Assembly: GCF_022179765.1 (NCBI RefSeq)
Contig: NZ_BPRE01000013.1
Span: 1 to 64,000, forward strand
Source of the DNA: Methylorubrum suomiense
Lineage (GTDB): Bacteria; Pseudomonadota; Alphaproteobacteria; Rhizobiales; Beijerinckiaceae
DNA: 64,000 nucleotides
Direction: 5' to 3'
Notes under the pieces: model-generated
What the model was told of the DNA's origin: nothing
Seen by the model: only the letters and a program-made list of their open reading frames with translations
Databases searched by the model: none
In this document: piece after piece, positions 44,579 through 53,862 of the stretch
How the letters are laid out: every line of letters starts with the position of its first letter
Numbering within the stretch: position 1 is the first letter of the stretch
Program-made: the position numbers and the translations under genes

Positions 44579-45070
44579 ATGTCGATGATGGAGACACACT
44601 TCCCCCATTCCGGCCCGATGAACCCATGCGGTGCTCCAGCCTCATCGTTCGAGGCGTGGCAGGCCCGCGTTGTGCCCGGCGACGTATTCCGGCACCCGCG
44701 CGAGGTTCTGGCGCAGCCGCACCTCTCCCGTGAGGACGGGCGCGCAATCCTTGCCTCCTGGGCGTCGGACGCCTGCGCCTTGGAGGGGGCGCCGGGCCTA
44801 CGCTGCCTGACCGGCAGCAAGGCCGAACCGGTGTCGGTGGACACGGTCTTCGCCGCGCTGGCCACACTCGACTGCGAGGCCATTGTGCTTCCGACCAAAC
44901 GGGCGGCGCCCCGCTGGCGGGTGCGAGATCGATCGTCTCTGCGGCGCTACCTCCGGCCTCGCCGCCGGGATGACGACGACGACGGCCCGCCATCATGCCC
45001 GGCCGCCGTGAGGCCCCGGCCGAGGCGGCCGTCGGATGCCGATTCCCTTGCCCTTGGCATGCCGGCCTGA
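44579..45070 (+). CDS. Hypothetical protein, 163 aa
   Basis: Cytoplasmic protein of unknown function. The core FRHPREVLAQPHLSREDGRA followed by ILASWASDACALEGAPGLRC resembles short conserved alphaproteobacterial proteins in which 'HPREVL...ILASWASDA' is the hallmark. The C-terminal third is arginine-rich with an acidic DDDDD run, probably disordered. AGGGAGAAC before ATG 44579 is a good ribosome site. It follows hsp20 by about 100 bases and may be read with it if the intervening hairpin is leaky. Confidence 0.75.
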   Translation: MSMMETHFPHSGPMNPCGAPASSFEAWQARVVPGDVFRHPREVLAQPHLSREDGRAILASWASDACALEGAPGLRCLTGSKAEPVSVDTVFAALATLDCEAIVLPTKRAAPRWRVRDRSSLRRYLRPRRRDDDDDGPPSCPAAVRPRPRRPSDADSLALGMPA

Positions 45071-46048
45071 GTCAGCGATCCGAGGATGCAGCGATCTGCC
45101 TGCCTCCTCGGGCCCCGAGCAACCTGTGCGATGGAGCCCCACGGACGCCCTGAACGATCGATGCGCCGCCTTGATGGTGGACGGCAGCCTGTCACGCGCG
45201 CGATGTTGCCGACGCGGTCGGTCACCTCGCCCGGCCTTCTGGCGCTCCCGGTCGAACTCATGGCGCCCGTCCGGTCGGACCTCCAGCGGGCGGGCATCTC
45301 GGTCCGCCCCGGCCACGTGGCCAATGCGCTGCCGCAGCCCGACCGCCGGCAAGCCAGAGGTTGCCCACCGGGGTGTCGAATGCTCCATGAGCGGAGCGTG
45401 ACACGGAGCAGCAATGCCCCGGATCGAGTCAGCGCTGCCCGCACGGCGAAACCGAGGCGATGAGTGTCCACGGTGCCGGACTAAGCGGCGATCGCTTTGT
45501 CGGACCGGGCGAGCGCTTTGGAATCGGAGCGCGGAACCTCATGCCGCAGGCGACCGCCGAGGCGTTCTACGGGTGATTCACCTGGCGAAACGGGTCAGCG
45601 ATCCGATTGACGAGCAGACGGATACCGCCTCACCCAAAGACACTTGAAATCATTGTCGCTTCCGAGATCCACACGGGTGGCAATTATTATAAATTTCCGC
45701 TCGATACATCCTATGGCTATCAGGCATATCGATCAATAATCTGACCAATTGAATGTCTGACAGCAGTCGAACGGGCACTCATAAATCAGGCGCGATCTTT
45801 ACGAATGCAATTTGTCTTATAAAAAGTCTATTTTTCACTCTATTTGTTGCAATAATGCATCACAAGCGCTTGCGGTGCTAAGCCAGCCATTGAACGCGTG
45901 ACACGAGGCGCCGCAGTATCGATCATTGCTTGGGGACGCGGATCTTACTTGAACAAGCCAATCCTGTTCTTGTCGATCGAGATTGATCGGGAACAAGTCA
46001 GGCTTGGCCAAGCTCCGCCTCGCGCTCTGGACTATGATCGGAAACCGG
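45071..46048. other. Intergenic region before the porin gene
   Basis: Almost 1 kb without a gene that I can support. 45071-45620 is GC-rich with only overlapping shadow frames. 45640-45900 is strongly AT-rich and probably contains the promoter of the porin gene at 46049. Confidence 0.5.
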
Positions 46049-47002
46049 ATGTCTCTTCGTTCCGCATCGCAGGTTGCACTTCTCGCCCTCGCCGTGCCGA
46101 GCTTCGCCCAAGCCGCCGACGCACCAACGCCGTCCGCCCCGCCGGTCGATCCGCAGGTTGTGTCGGCCGCCTTCGGCTTTCGCTATGTGACCGATTACAT
46201 CTCGCGCGGCATCTCTCAGACCAATCGGAATCCGGGCGCGCAGGGCTATCTGGAGTTCCAGATGCTCGACGGCCTGTACTATGTCGGCATCTCCGGCGAA
46301 CAGGTCGATCTGCCGAACCGGCCGACCATGGAGATGGATTTTTCCGCCGGCATTCGCCCGACCTTCGGGGCGTGGAGCTTCGATCTCGGCTACCTGTTCT
46401 ATAACTATCCGGGCGAACGAGCGCTGATCGGCGCCGATGGCACGATCTTTACTGCCAACAATGCCGATTACTACGAGTTCGCGGGCAAATCGGCTTACGC
46501 GGTCAACGATGCCCTGACCCTCGGTTTCAACGCCTATTACTCACCGAGTTACTTCGGCACCCATGCGCCGGGCACCTACATCGCGGGTATCGCCAAATAC
46601 GTGATCCCCGAAGGATTGTTCGGCCTGATGCCGTCCGGCTTCCTGCTCTCGGCGGAAGTCGGCCATTATTTCATCGGCACAACACGGGCCTCGTTCGGGC
46701 GGTTCAACCTGCCGGACTACACCTATGGCAATGTCGGCATCGCCTATACGGCCAAGAACTTCACCCTTGACGTGCGCTACCACGACACCACGATGAACAA
46801 GACCGAGTGCGGCCTTATCACCGCCGATCCGCGGGGCATCGCCAACGGCACCTTCACGTCGAAATGGTGCGGGCCGGCAATCGTCGCGACCCTGTCCTTC
46901 GACGTCACGTCGAAGGATCCCGGCATCTTTGCCAGCCAGGAGACCCTGGCCCCTTCTGTTCCGGGCCGCACCAGCGACGCGGAAGGGCCGGCGGTGCGAT
47001 AG
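46049..47002 (+). CDS. TorF-family putative porin (TIGR02001 type), 317 aa
   Basis: Outer-membrane beta-barrel. A signal peptide ends at AQA-ADA. The mature start AAFGFRYVTDYISRGISQTN is the family hallmark, followed by alternating strands (YYVGISGEQVDLPNRPTMEM, FDLGYLFYNYPG, YEFAGKSAYAVNDALTLGFN, NVGIAYTAKNFTLDVRYHDT). Start ATG 46049 has GGAAACC in front; ATG 46034 is possible. It converges with the choline regulator with four bases between stops. A role in letting choline-type solutes into the periplasm is possible from location only. Confidence 0.88.
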   Translation: MSLRSASQVALLALAVPSFAQAADAPTPSAPPVDPQVVSAAFGFRYVTDYISRGISQTNRNPGAQGYLEFQMLDGLYYVGISGEQVDLPNRPTMEMDFSAGIRPTFGAWSFDLGYLFYNYPGERALIGADGTIFTANNADYYEFAGKSAYAVNDALTLGFNAYYSPSYFGTHAPGTYIAGIAKYVIPEGLFGLMPSGFLLSAEVGHYFIGTTRASFGRFNLPDYTYGNVGIAYTAKNFTLDVRYHDTTMNKTECGLITADPRGIANGTFTSKWCGPAIVATLSFDVTSKDPGIFASQETLAPSVPGRTSDAEGPAVR

Positions 47003-47006
47003 GGGT

Positions 47007-48980
47007 TCAGCCGCGAGGGGCGACGATGCGCCGGGGGTGGGCGTGGACCACTGCCTCTGCGGCCGCACAGGGAAGCGTGCCCCATCCCTCGTCGTTGACG
47101 ACGACGAGGGCGCGGTCGAGCCGCTCGGCGACGGCCTGGGCCCGGTCCGCCTCGCCCGCGAACAGGGCCACGGCCCCGTCCGACGGCCCACGCCGCAGGC
47201 GCCCTACGAGCGCATCCGTATCGGCGAAGGGGATCAGTGTCACCACCGGCGCGAAGCTGGAGGTTCGCACCAGTGTCGAGTCCTCGTTGCAGCCATCGAG
47301 CACGGTCGGGGCCAGACAGACGGGCGCGCCGTCCCGCCGCGGCAGGGCACGACCGCCGGTCACCAATCGGGCGCCGGATCGGCAATCGGCGGCGATCAAT
47401 TCCAGCACCCAGGCGCGGTGCCGCTCCGACAACAGGGGCCCGAGATCGGTCGCGGGATCCCGGGGATCACCGGCGCGCAGCTGGTCCGCGCCCTCGGCCA
47501 GACATTCCACGAGACCGGCGCGCGCGGTCTCGTGGACGTAGACGATCGTCTCGCTCAGGAAATCCGTGGCGCGCCACGCGGCCGTTGCGTCGAGGAGGCG
47601 CGCGGCGGCGCGCTCCGGGTCGGCCCCCGATAGGATCAGGGCGGTACCCTTCGGGCGCGTCGCCCAGAATGTCCCATCCGGGTCCGACGCGCCGTCCACG
47701 AAGCGCAGAGCTTCGGTGCGAAGCACCTCGGGTTGCCGCTCGAGGAGCCGCAGCGAGAGCGCGTCTCCGCGCAGCAGCACGAGGGCCCCCTCGGGCAGAC
47801 CCGCCTTCCGGAAGAGACCGAGCAGGCGATCGGCGGTCTCGCCGGCCTGCCCGTCCGCGCAGGCGATCACCGCGTTGCCCTGCGCGAGCCACGCCGCGGA
47901 TTGGCACAGTTCGACGAGGCAACGGCTCCACGGGATATGCGCCGCGACGAGTCCGGCGGGACGGTGACGGGTCCGGCATTCCCGACCGCCCGCGAGTTCG
48001 ATCCGGGACGGAGCAAGGCCCGCCGCGAGCCCGGCTGCGCGCTCCAGCGAAGCGATGGCACAGGCGAGGTCGGGGCCACCCGTGATCCGCAGCGGCCGGC
48101 CGGTCTCCAGGCTCTCGCCATGGGCCAGCGAGGCGCCGTCCCGCCGGAGTGCCTCGGCGCATCGCTGGAACACCTCGGAGCGCTCGGCCGGATGCATCCC
48201 GGCCCATTCCGAGGCGCCGCGCCTGGCATCCTGTACCCCGCGGCGGATCTCGGTGTCGCGGGCGGGGGCGAGGCGGGTGTTGCCGATGCCGGTGACGGGG
48301 CTGACGAACAGAAGCGGTTCCGGCGGCGGTTCGGGCAGCAACAGGGGGAGCGGCCGGACCGGCTCGGCCTCGATCCCGGCGGTGGGGGCGGCCAGCAGGC
48401 CATCGATGAAGGAGCGGACGAGAGCACGGGCGCTCGCCCCGTCGCTCCCGATCGCGCCGTCGCCGATATGCGAGCGCAGCCAGAGGCCATCGATCATCGC
48501 GGCGATCATCGTGGCGTAAGCGGGCACACAATCCGGTGCGACCATCCCCTTGAGACCGTGGCGCAGGTTGGCCGTCATGCGCCGCTGGTAGATTCGCTGG
48601 ACCCGCTTGTAGCGCTCCGAATGGGTCAGCTGCCCCCAGAAGGCGAGCCAGACCGCGCTGGTGCGGCTCTCGAACTGGTCGTCGGAGAGGGCGGCGTCAC
48701 TCACGGCAAACAGGCGGTCCCGCCGGGTCGCCGCCTTGCGCAAGCCCTCGGCGGTGGCCCGGGTGAGACTGGCGGCCATGAAGCGGAGCGTTGCCTCCAA
48801 CAATCCGTCCTTGTCGCCGAAATAATGGGCGAACAGCCCTGTCGAGACTTTGGCGCGCCGCGCGATCTCGCTCAGGGAGGCGGCGCGAAAACCGACATCG
48901 CCCAAAGTCTCGATCGTCGCCTGGATCAGGTGGCGCCGACGGGCCTCTTCGAAGCTCTCGGCCGATTGCGGGGCGGTCAT
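47007..48980 (-). CDS. BetI repressor fused to catalytically dead aldehyde dehydrogenase domain, 657 aa
   Basis: Residues 1-200 are a TetR-type BetI repressor (LIQATIETLGDVGFRAASLS; RRAKVSTGLFAHYFGDKDGL; AWLAFW equivalent VWLAFWGQL; MIDGLWLRSHIGDG). After a proline-rich linker (about 205-222), residues about 223-657 align with a betaine-aldehyde-dehydrogenase-type fold (SVTGIGNTRL-like start, HPAERSEVFQRCAEALRRDG, AAWLAQGNAVIACADGQ, LGPLLSERHRAWVLELIA). The catalytic positions are changed: PWNYP reads HIPWS, FKPSE reads ACADGQ, ELGGK is lost, and the GQVC region has no cysteine. It is probably a ligand-sensing pseudoenzyme on a choline repressor. AGGAGACGAGG precedes ATG 48980. Divergent from choXWV-betBA, with a BetI-like palindrome beside its start. 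Confidence 0.88.
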   Translation of the reverse strand: MTAPQSAESFEEARRRHLIQATIETLGDVGFRAASLSEIARRAKVSTGLFAHYFGDKDGLLEATLRFMAASLTRATAEGLRKAATRRDRLFAVSDAALSDDQFESRTSAVWLAFWGQLTHSERYKRVQRIYQRRMTANLRHGLKGMVAPDCVPAYATMIAAMIDGLWLRSHIGDGAIGSDGASARALVRSFIDGLLAAPTAGIEAEPVRPLPLLLPEPPPEPLLFVSPVTGIGNTRLAPARDTEIRRGVQDARRGASEWAGMHPAERSEVFQRCAEALRRDGASLAHGESLETGRPLRITGGPDLACAIASLERAAGLAAGLAPSRIELAGGRECRTRHRPAGLVAAHIPWSRCLVELCQSAAWLAQGNAVIACADGQAGETADRLLGLFRKAGLPEGALVLLRGDALSLRLLERQPEVLRTEALRFVDGASDPDGTFWATRPKGTALILSGADPERAAARLLDATAAWRATDFLSETIVYVHETARAGLVECLAEGADQLRAGDPRDPATDLGPLLSERHRAWVLELIAADCRSGARLVTGGRALPRRDGAPVCLAPTVLDGCNEDSTLVRTSSFAPVVTLIPFADTDALVGRLRRGPSDGAVALFAGEADRAQAVAERLDRALVVVNDEGWGTLPCAAAEAVVHAHPRRIVAPRG

Positions 48981-49000
48981 CCTCGTCTCCTAGTGACGCA

Positions 49001-49016
49001 TTGAATGGTCATTCAA
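49001..49016. promoter_or_regulatory. BetI-type operator 1
   Basis: Perfect dyad TTGAATG-GT-CATTCAA just upstream of the regulator start codon (20 bases), positioned to block its transcription. It closely resembles BetI operators of choline regulons. Confidence 0.75.
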
Positions 49017-49176
49017 AAATAATGCACTGGCAAGAGTCGAGCCATCGCCGCCCACACGGTGCGACGCAAAAGAAAGCTACTCTGCGTGCCGCAATGCAGC
49101 ACGTAACGGCAGAGTGCTGAGACATAGGCACGTAATGCTGAAATTTTTTGCGTGACACCCGTACATAAGTTGGTAT

Positions 49177-49192
49177 TGAACGAGCGTTCAAG
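49177..49192. promoter_or_regulatory. BetI-type operator 2
   Basis: Perfect dyad TTGAACG-AG-CGTTCAA 42 bases upstream of choX. It shares the pattern TTGAAYG-N2-CRTTCAA with operator 1, so one protein probably controls both directions. Confidence 0.78.
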
Positions 49193-49233
49193 AAATTTCC
49201 CGCCCGAATCGGGCGAGCATTGAGAAGGCTCGC

Positions 49234-50178
49234 ATGACACGCTTCTCTGTCCGCGCCCTTTATGCCGGCTTCGCCCTCGCGACATTGGCCACAGGAGCCG
49301 CCGCCGATCCGGCCGCCTGCCGAACCGTCCGCTTCTCCGATGTGGGATGGACCGACATCTCCGCGACGACCGCGCTCGCGTCGAGCCTGCTCGAAAGCAT
49401 CGGGTACGGCCCCAAAACGCAGATCCTGTCGGTGCCCGTCACCTACGCATCGATGGGCTCGAAGAACATCGATGCCTTCCTCGGCAATTGGATGCCGACC
49501 ATGGAGGCGGACCGGAAACCGTATCTGGAGCAGGGCAAGGTCGAAGTGCTCGGCCCGAATCTTACAGGAGCCAAGTACACCCTCGCGGTTCCTGACTATC
49601 TTTACGAGCAGGGACTACAAAGCTTCGCCGACATCACCAAGTTCCGCCGCCCGTTGAAGGGCAAGATCTACGGGATCGAACCGGGCAACGACGGCAACCG
49701 AACGATCCTCGGCATCATCAAGGACAACAAGTACGGCCTCGGCAATTTCGACATCGTCGAGTCGAGCGAGCAGGGCATGCTGGCCCAGGTCGAGCGGGCG
49801 ATCCAGCGCAAGGAACCGGTGCTGTTCCTGGGCTGGGAGCCGCACCCGATGAACACCAAGTTCAAGATCAAGTATCTGTCCGGCGGTGACGACACCTTCG
49901 GTCCGAATTTTGGCGGAGCCGAGATCTTCACCAATCTCCGCGCCGGCTACGCTGCGGAATGCCCCAATCTCGGGCGGTTCTTCAAAAACCTCACCTTCGA
50001 TCTGACGACCGAGAACGTCGTCATGGGCAAAATCCTGCTCGACGGGATGCCGCCCGAAAAAGCCGCTGCCGCGTGGCTGAAGGACAATCCCGAGATCTGG
50101 TCGCGCTGGCTCGACGGCGTCGAGACCTTCGACGGAAAGCCCGCGCTGCCGGCCGCGCGAGCCAGCCTCCTGCGCTGA
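49234..50178 (+). CDS. choX: Choline ABC transporter substrate-binding protein ChoX
   Basis: Periplasmic choline receptor, 314 aa, signal peptide to GAAA-DPA. The choline-binding residues known from Sinorhizobium ChoX are all present at a constant offset of four: Trp39, Asp41, Trp86, Tyr115, Asn152 and Trp201 (motifs VGWTD, GNWMP, AKYTL, PGNDG, LGWEPHP). This is strong support for choline (or acetylcholine/betaine) as ligand. GAAGGC precedes ATG 49234. First gene of choXWV-betB-betA. Confidence 0.95.
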   Translation: MTRFSVRALYAGFALATLATGAAADPAACRTVRFSDVGWTDISATTALASSLLESIGYGPKTQILSVPVTYASMGSKNIDAFLGNWMPTMEADRKPYLEQGKVEVLGPNLTGAKYTLAVPDYLYEQGLQSFADITKFRRPLKGKIYGIEPGNDGNRTILGIIKDNKYGLGNFDIVESSEQGMLAQVERAIQRKEPVLFLGWEPHPMNTKFKIKYLSGGDDTFGPNFGGAEIFTNLRAGYAAECPNLGRFFKNLTFDLTTENVVMGKILLDGMPPEKAAAAWLKDNPEIWSRWLDGVETFDGKPALPAARASLLR

Positions 50179-50231
50179 CGCCGGACCGCCCCGGCGATCG
50201 CCCCCTCACTCCCTGCCACGCGGAGGCGCCC

Positions 50232-51089
50232 ATGTACGACTGGATCGTCGATCACAAGCTTTCCCTCGGCATCTGGCTCAAGGCCCTGGTCGATTTCCTG
50301 AACGTGCATGCTCAGGCTGTGTTCGACTTCATCTCCGTCGTTCTCAGCGCGACGGTGGACGGGCTGACGCAGGCGCTTCAAATGGTGCCGCCGCTCGGTT
50401 TGATCGGGGCCTTCGCCGCCGCCGCCTACTGGCTGCACCGCTCGCTCGCGCTCTCGCTCTTCATCGTTCTCTCGCTGCTCTTAGTGGTCAATCTCGGCTA
50501 CTGGGATGCCACGATGGAGACGCTCTCCCTCGTGCTGTGGTCAACGCTCACCTGCGTGCTGATCGGCGTGCCCGTGGGCATCGCGGCGGCGCATCGCCCG
50601 GTCTTCTACGCGGCGATCCGGCCGATCCTCGATCTGATGCAGACGATCCCGACCTTCGTCTACCTGATCCCGACGCTGGTGCTGTTCGGCCTCGGCACGG
50701 TGCCGGGCATCATCTCCACCGTCATCTTCGCGCTCCCGGCGCCGATCCGCCTGACGCAGCTCGGCATCGCCTCGGTCCCGACCAGCCTGCGCGAGGCAGC
50801 GCTCGCCTACGGCGCGACCCGGACGCAGATGCTGTTCAAGGTCGAGCTGCCTCACGCCCTGCCGACGATCCTGGCCGGCGTGACCCAATGCATCATGCTC
50901 AGCCTGTCGATGGTGGTCATCGCCGCCCTCGTCGGGGCCGACGGCCTCGGCAAGCCGGTGGTGCGCGCCCTCAACACGGTCAACATCGCGATGGGCTTCG
51001 AGGCGGGCCTCTCCATCGTGGTGCTCGCGATCATCCTCGATCGCGTGTGCAAACGGCCCGCACCCCGTGTCCGAAAGGCTACCCGATGA
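50232..51089 (+). CDS. choW: Choline ABC transporter permease ChoW
   Basis: 285-aa inner-membrane permease of the ProW/OpuAB family. About six helices; the coupling loop reads ASVPTSLREAALAYGATRTQ; other conserved parts are PILDLMQTIPTFVYLIPTL and MLSLSMVVIAALVGADGLGK. ATG 50232 follows CGGAGGCGCC. Its stop overlaps the choV start (ATGA). Confidence 0.94.
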   Translation: MYDWIVDHKLSLGIWLKALVDFLNVHAQAVFDFISVVLSATVDGLTQALQMVPPLGLIGAFAAAAYWLHRSLALSLFIVLSLLLVVNLGYWDATMETLSLVLWSTLTCVLIGVPVGIAAAHRPVFYAAIRPILDLMQTIPTFVYLIPTLVLFGLGTVPGIISTVIFALPAPIRLTQLGIASVPTSLREAALAYGATRTQMLFKVELPHALPTILAGVTQCIMLSLSMVVIAALVGADGLGKPVVRALNTVNIAMGFEAGLSIVVLAIILDRVCKRPAPRVRKATR

Positions 51090-52315
51090 CGGTCGCGCCC
51101 TTGAACGCCTTCGACCTCGATGCCGCCACGCCGCTCGTGGCGGCCGACAGGACCGAGAACGCGGTCGAATTGCGAAACGTGGACATCGTCTTCGGCCGCA
51201 ACATCGCCAAGGCGCTGGCCCTGTCCGATCGAGGCGAGGGCCGCGAGCACATCCGCGAGCAGGTCGGCGCCCTCATGGGCACCTTCAAGGTCAATCTCGA
51301 CATCCGCCGCGGTGAGATCTGCGTGCTGATGGGCCTGTCGGGTTCGGGCAAGTCGACCGTGCTCCGGGCGATCAACGGCTTGAACCGCGTCGCCCGCGGC
51401 AGCGTCCTCGTGCATCACCGCGGCCAACCGGTCGACGTCACGACGTGCAGATCCGCCACCTTGCGCGACATTCGGCTCAACACCGTTTCGATGGTGTTCC
51501 AGCAATTCGGCCTGCTGCCCTGGCGCAGCGTGCGCGACAATGTCGGCTTCGGGCTCGAACTGCGCGGCGTTGGCGGACCTGAGCGCGCCCGCATCGTCGA
51601 CGAGAAGCTCGCCATGGTCGGGCTGTCGGGCTGGGCCGACAAGACCGTGCAGGAACTGTCCGGCGGCATGCAGCAGCGCGTCGGCCTCGCCCGCGCGTTC
51701 GCCACCGACGCCGACATCCTGCTGATGGATGAGCCGTTCTCCGCCCTGGATCCGCTGATCCGCGACAAGCTCCAAGACGATCTGCTCGATCTTCAGCGCA
51801 AACTTCACAAGACCATCGTCTTTGTCAGCCACGACCTGTCGGAGGCGCTGAAGATCGGCAACCGCATCGCCATCATGGAGGGCGGGCACGTCGTACAGTT
51901 CGGCACCGCCGCCGACATCCTGCTGCGGCCGGCCAACGATTACGTGGCCGAATTCGTCAAGCACATGAATCCGCTCGATGTGCTGACCGCGGAGGCGGTG
52001 ATGCGCCCGGCCCACGACCTCCCGGTCGAGGGCGATATGCTCCTGCTCCACGGATCGTCCGGCCTGCGTCTGACCCTCGATGCGGCCGGTCGGCCGGCTG
52101 CGGCGGAGGTCGAGGGCCGGCCGGTGGCGCTTGCGACCGATGGCGGCGAGGCCGACGGGCTCGTCGTTGTCCGGTCCGACCTGCCGCTCAAGACGGTGAT
52201 CGCCCTGCGCGACCGCGCCCGTCATCCGCTCGTCTTCGTGGACGAGACGGGGCGCTTCGCGGGGCTCTGCGATCACGGCGAGATCTACCGGGCGCTTCTG
52301 CGGAAAAACGCCTGA
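51086..52315 (+). CDS. choV: Choline ABC transporter ATPase ChoV
   Basis: 409-aa ProV-like ATPase. Walker A MGLSGSGKST, Q-loop QFGLLPWRSV, signature LSGGMQQRVGLARAF, Walker B ILLMDEPFSALD, and switch HDLSEALK are intact. The N-terminal REHIREQVGA segment before Walker A is typical of the ChoV/ProV group. The C-terminal about 110 residues after NPLDVLTAEAVM form a reduced CBS-like regulatory region. It overlaps the choW stop and is followed by betB after 43 bases. Confidence 0.94.
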   Translation: MTVAPLNAFDLDAATPLVAADRTENAVELRNVDIVFGRNIAKALALSDRGEGREHIREQVGALMGTFKVNLDIRRGEICVLMGLSGSGKSTVLRAINGLNRVARGSVLVHHRGQPVDVTTCRSATLRDIRLNTVSMVFQQFGLLPWRSVRDNVGFGLELRGVGGPERARIVDEKLAMVGLSGWADKTVQELSGGMQQRVGLARAFATDADILLMDEPFSALDPLIRDKLQDDLLDLQRKLHKTIVFVSHDLSEALKIGNRIAIMEGGHVVQFGTAADILLRPANDYVAEFVKHMNPLDVLTAEAVMRPAHDLPVEGDMLLLHGSSGLRLTLDAAGRPAAAEVEGRPVALATDGGEADGLVVVRSDLPLKTVIALRDRARHPLVFVDETGRFAGLCDHGEIYRALLRKNA

Positions 52316-52358
52316 CCCGCCGCCCGCATCGATGCCTTCCGCTCGCGAACGTGACGTC

Positions 52359-53828
52359 ATGAACCTCAACCAACCCCTCCGTCCCTATATCGGCGGCAGC
52401 GTCGCCCGCGATGACGGACGCCGGACCTTCGCCTCGATCAATCCCGCCGACGGAACGGTTCTGGCCCAGGTCGAGCACGCGACCCGCGCCGACCTCGAGG
52501 CGGCCTTGGCCAGCGCGGCCGAGGGGCAGGCCGTATGGGCGCGCATGCCGGCGCGGGAGCGCGGCCGGGTGCTGCACCGGGCGGTCGCGATCCTGCGGGA
52601 GCGCAACGACGCGCTGGCGCGCCTCGAGACCCTGGATACCGGCAAGCCGATTGCCGAAACCCGCCATGTCGACATCGTCACCGGTGCCGACGTGCTCGAA
52701 TATTATGCCGGCCTCGCCCCGGCGCTCGAAGGCCGACAGATCCCGTTGCGGGAGACTTCCTTCGTCTATACGCGGCGCGAGCCGCTCGGCATCGTCGCCG
52801 GCATCGGTGCCTGGAACTATCCGATCCAGATCGCCCTGTGGAAGTCGGCCCCGGCGCTGGCGGCCGGCAATGCGATGATCTTCAAGCCGAGCGAGGTGAC
52901 GCCGCTCTCGGCCTTCGCGCTGGCCGAGATCTACACCGAGGCGGGCCTGCCCGACGGTGTGTTCAACGTGCTGGCCGGGCTTGGGCCGGAAATCGGCGCG
53001 TGGCTCACCGGCCATCCCGGCATCGCAAAGATCTCGTTCACCGGGGGCACCGCCACGGGCACTCGCATCATGGCCAGCGCCGCCGCGGCGCCGCTGCGGG
53101 AGGTGACCCTCGAACTCGGCGGCAAGTCGCCGCTGATCGTTCTGGACGACGCCGACCTTAATCGGGCCGCCGACATCGCGCTGGCCGCCAATTTCTTCAG
53201 CTCGGGCCAGGTCTGCACCAACGGCACGCGCGTGTTCGTGCCCGCGGCTCTCAAGGGCGCCTTCGAGGAGCGCGTGCTCGCCCGCGTCGCCCGCATCCGT
53301 GTGGGCGATCCCCTCGACGAGGCAACCAATTTCGGCCCGCTCGCGAGCTTCGCCCACCGGGACAAGGTGCTCGGCTTCATCCGCTCAGGCCTGCGTCAGG
53401 GGGCACGCCTCCTCACCGGCGGCGAGCCGCCGGGCGGGACGCTCGCCGCCGGCGCCTACGTCGCCCCGACGGTCTTCACCGACTGCGCCGACGACATGGA
53501 GATCGTGCGCGAGGAGATCTTCGGGCCGGTGATGAGCATCCTCGCCTACGAGACCGAGGCGGAGGTGCTCGCCCGCGCCAACGCCACGGCCTACGGCCTC
53601 GCCGCGGGCGTCGTGACGACGCGGCTGGAGCGCGCCCACCGCCTCGTCCACGGGCTCCAAGCCGGGATCTGCTGGATCAACACCTGGGGCGAGTCTCCGC
53701 CCGAGATGCCGGTCGGCGGGTACAAGCAATCGGGGATCGGCCGCGAGAACGGCGTCGAGACCCTGGAGCGCTACACGCAGGTCAAATCGATCCAAGTCGA
53801 ACTGTCCGATTTCGCAGCCGTCTTCTGA
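52359..53828 (+). CDS. betB: Betaine-aldehyde dehydrogenase BetB
   Basis: NAD(P)-dependent ALDH of 489 aa that oxidises betaine aldehyde to glycine betaine. It keeps every active-site motif that the neighbouring regulator has lost: GAWNYPIQ (Asn), FKPSEVTPLS (Lys), LELGGKSP (Glu) and SSGQVCTNGTR (catalytic Cys), plus EEIFGPVMS and the C-terminal GGYKQSGIGRENG. ATG 52359 gives the standard length; ATG 52332 would add nine residues. It acts with BetA on imported choline. Confidence 0.95.
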   Translation: MNLNQPLRPYIGGSVARDDGRRTFASINPADGTVLAQVEHATRADLEAALASAAEGQAVWARMPARERGRVLHRAVAILRERNDALARLETLDTGKPIAETRHVDIVTGADVLEYYAGLAPALEGRQIPLRETSFVYTRREPLGIVAGIGAWNYPIQIALWKSAPALAAGNAMIFKPSEVTPLSAFALAEIYTEAGLPDGVFNVLAGLGPEIGAWLTGHPGIAKISFTGGTATGTRIMASAAAAPLREVTLELGGKSPLIVLDDADLNRAADIALAANFFSSGQVCTNGTRVFVPAALKGAFEERVLARVARIRVGDPLDEATNFGPLASFAHRDKVLGFIRSGLRQGARLLTGGEPPGGTLAAGAYVAPTVFTDCADDMEIVREEIFGPVMSILAYETEAEVLARANATAYGLAAGVVTTRLERAHRLVHGLQAGICWINTWGESPPEMPVGGYKQSGIGRENGVETLERYTQVKSIQVELSDFAAVF

Positions 53829-53862
53829 GACGCGACCGTACCCTTTCACGGATCATCCGATC

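Noticed and set aside
45036..45471. Overlapping frames on both strands after the 163-aa gene
   Set aside because: Each is arginine-rich and lacks start signals; region considered intergenic.
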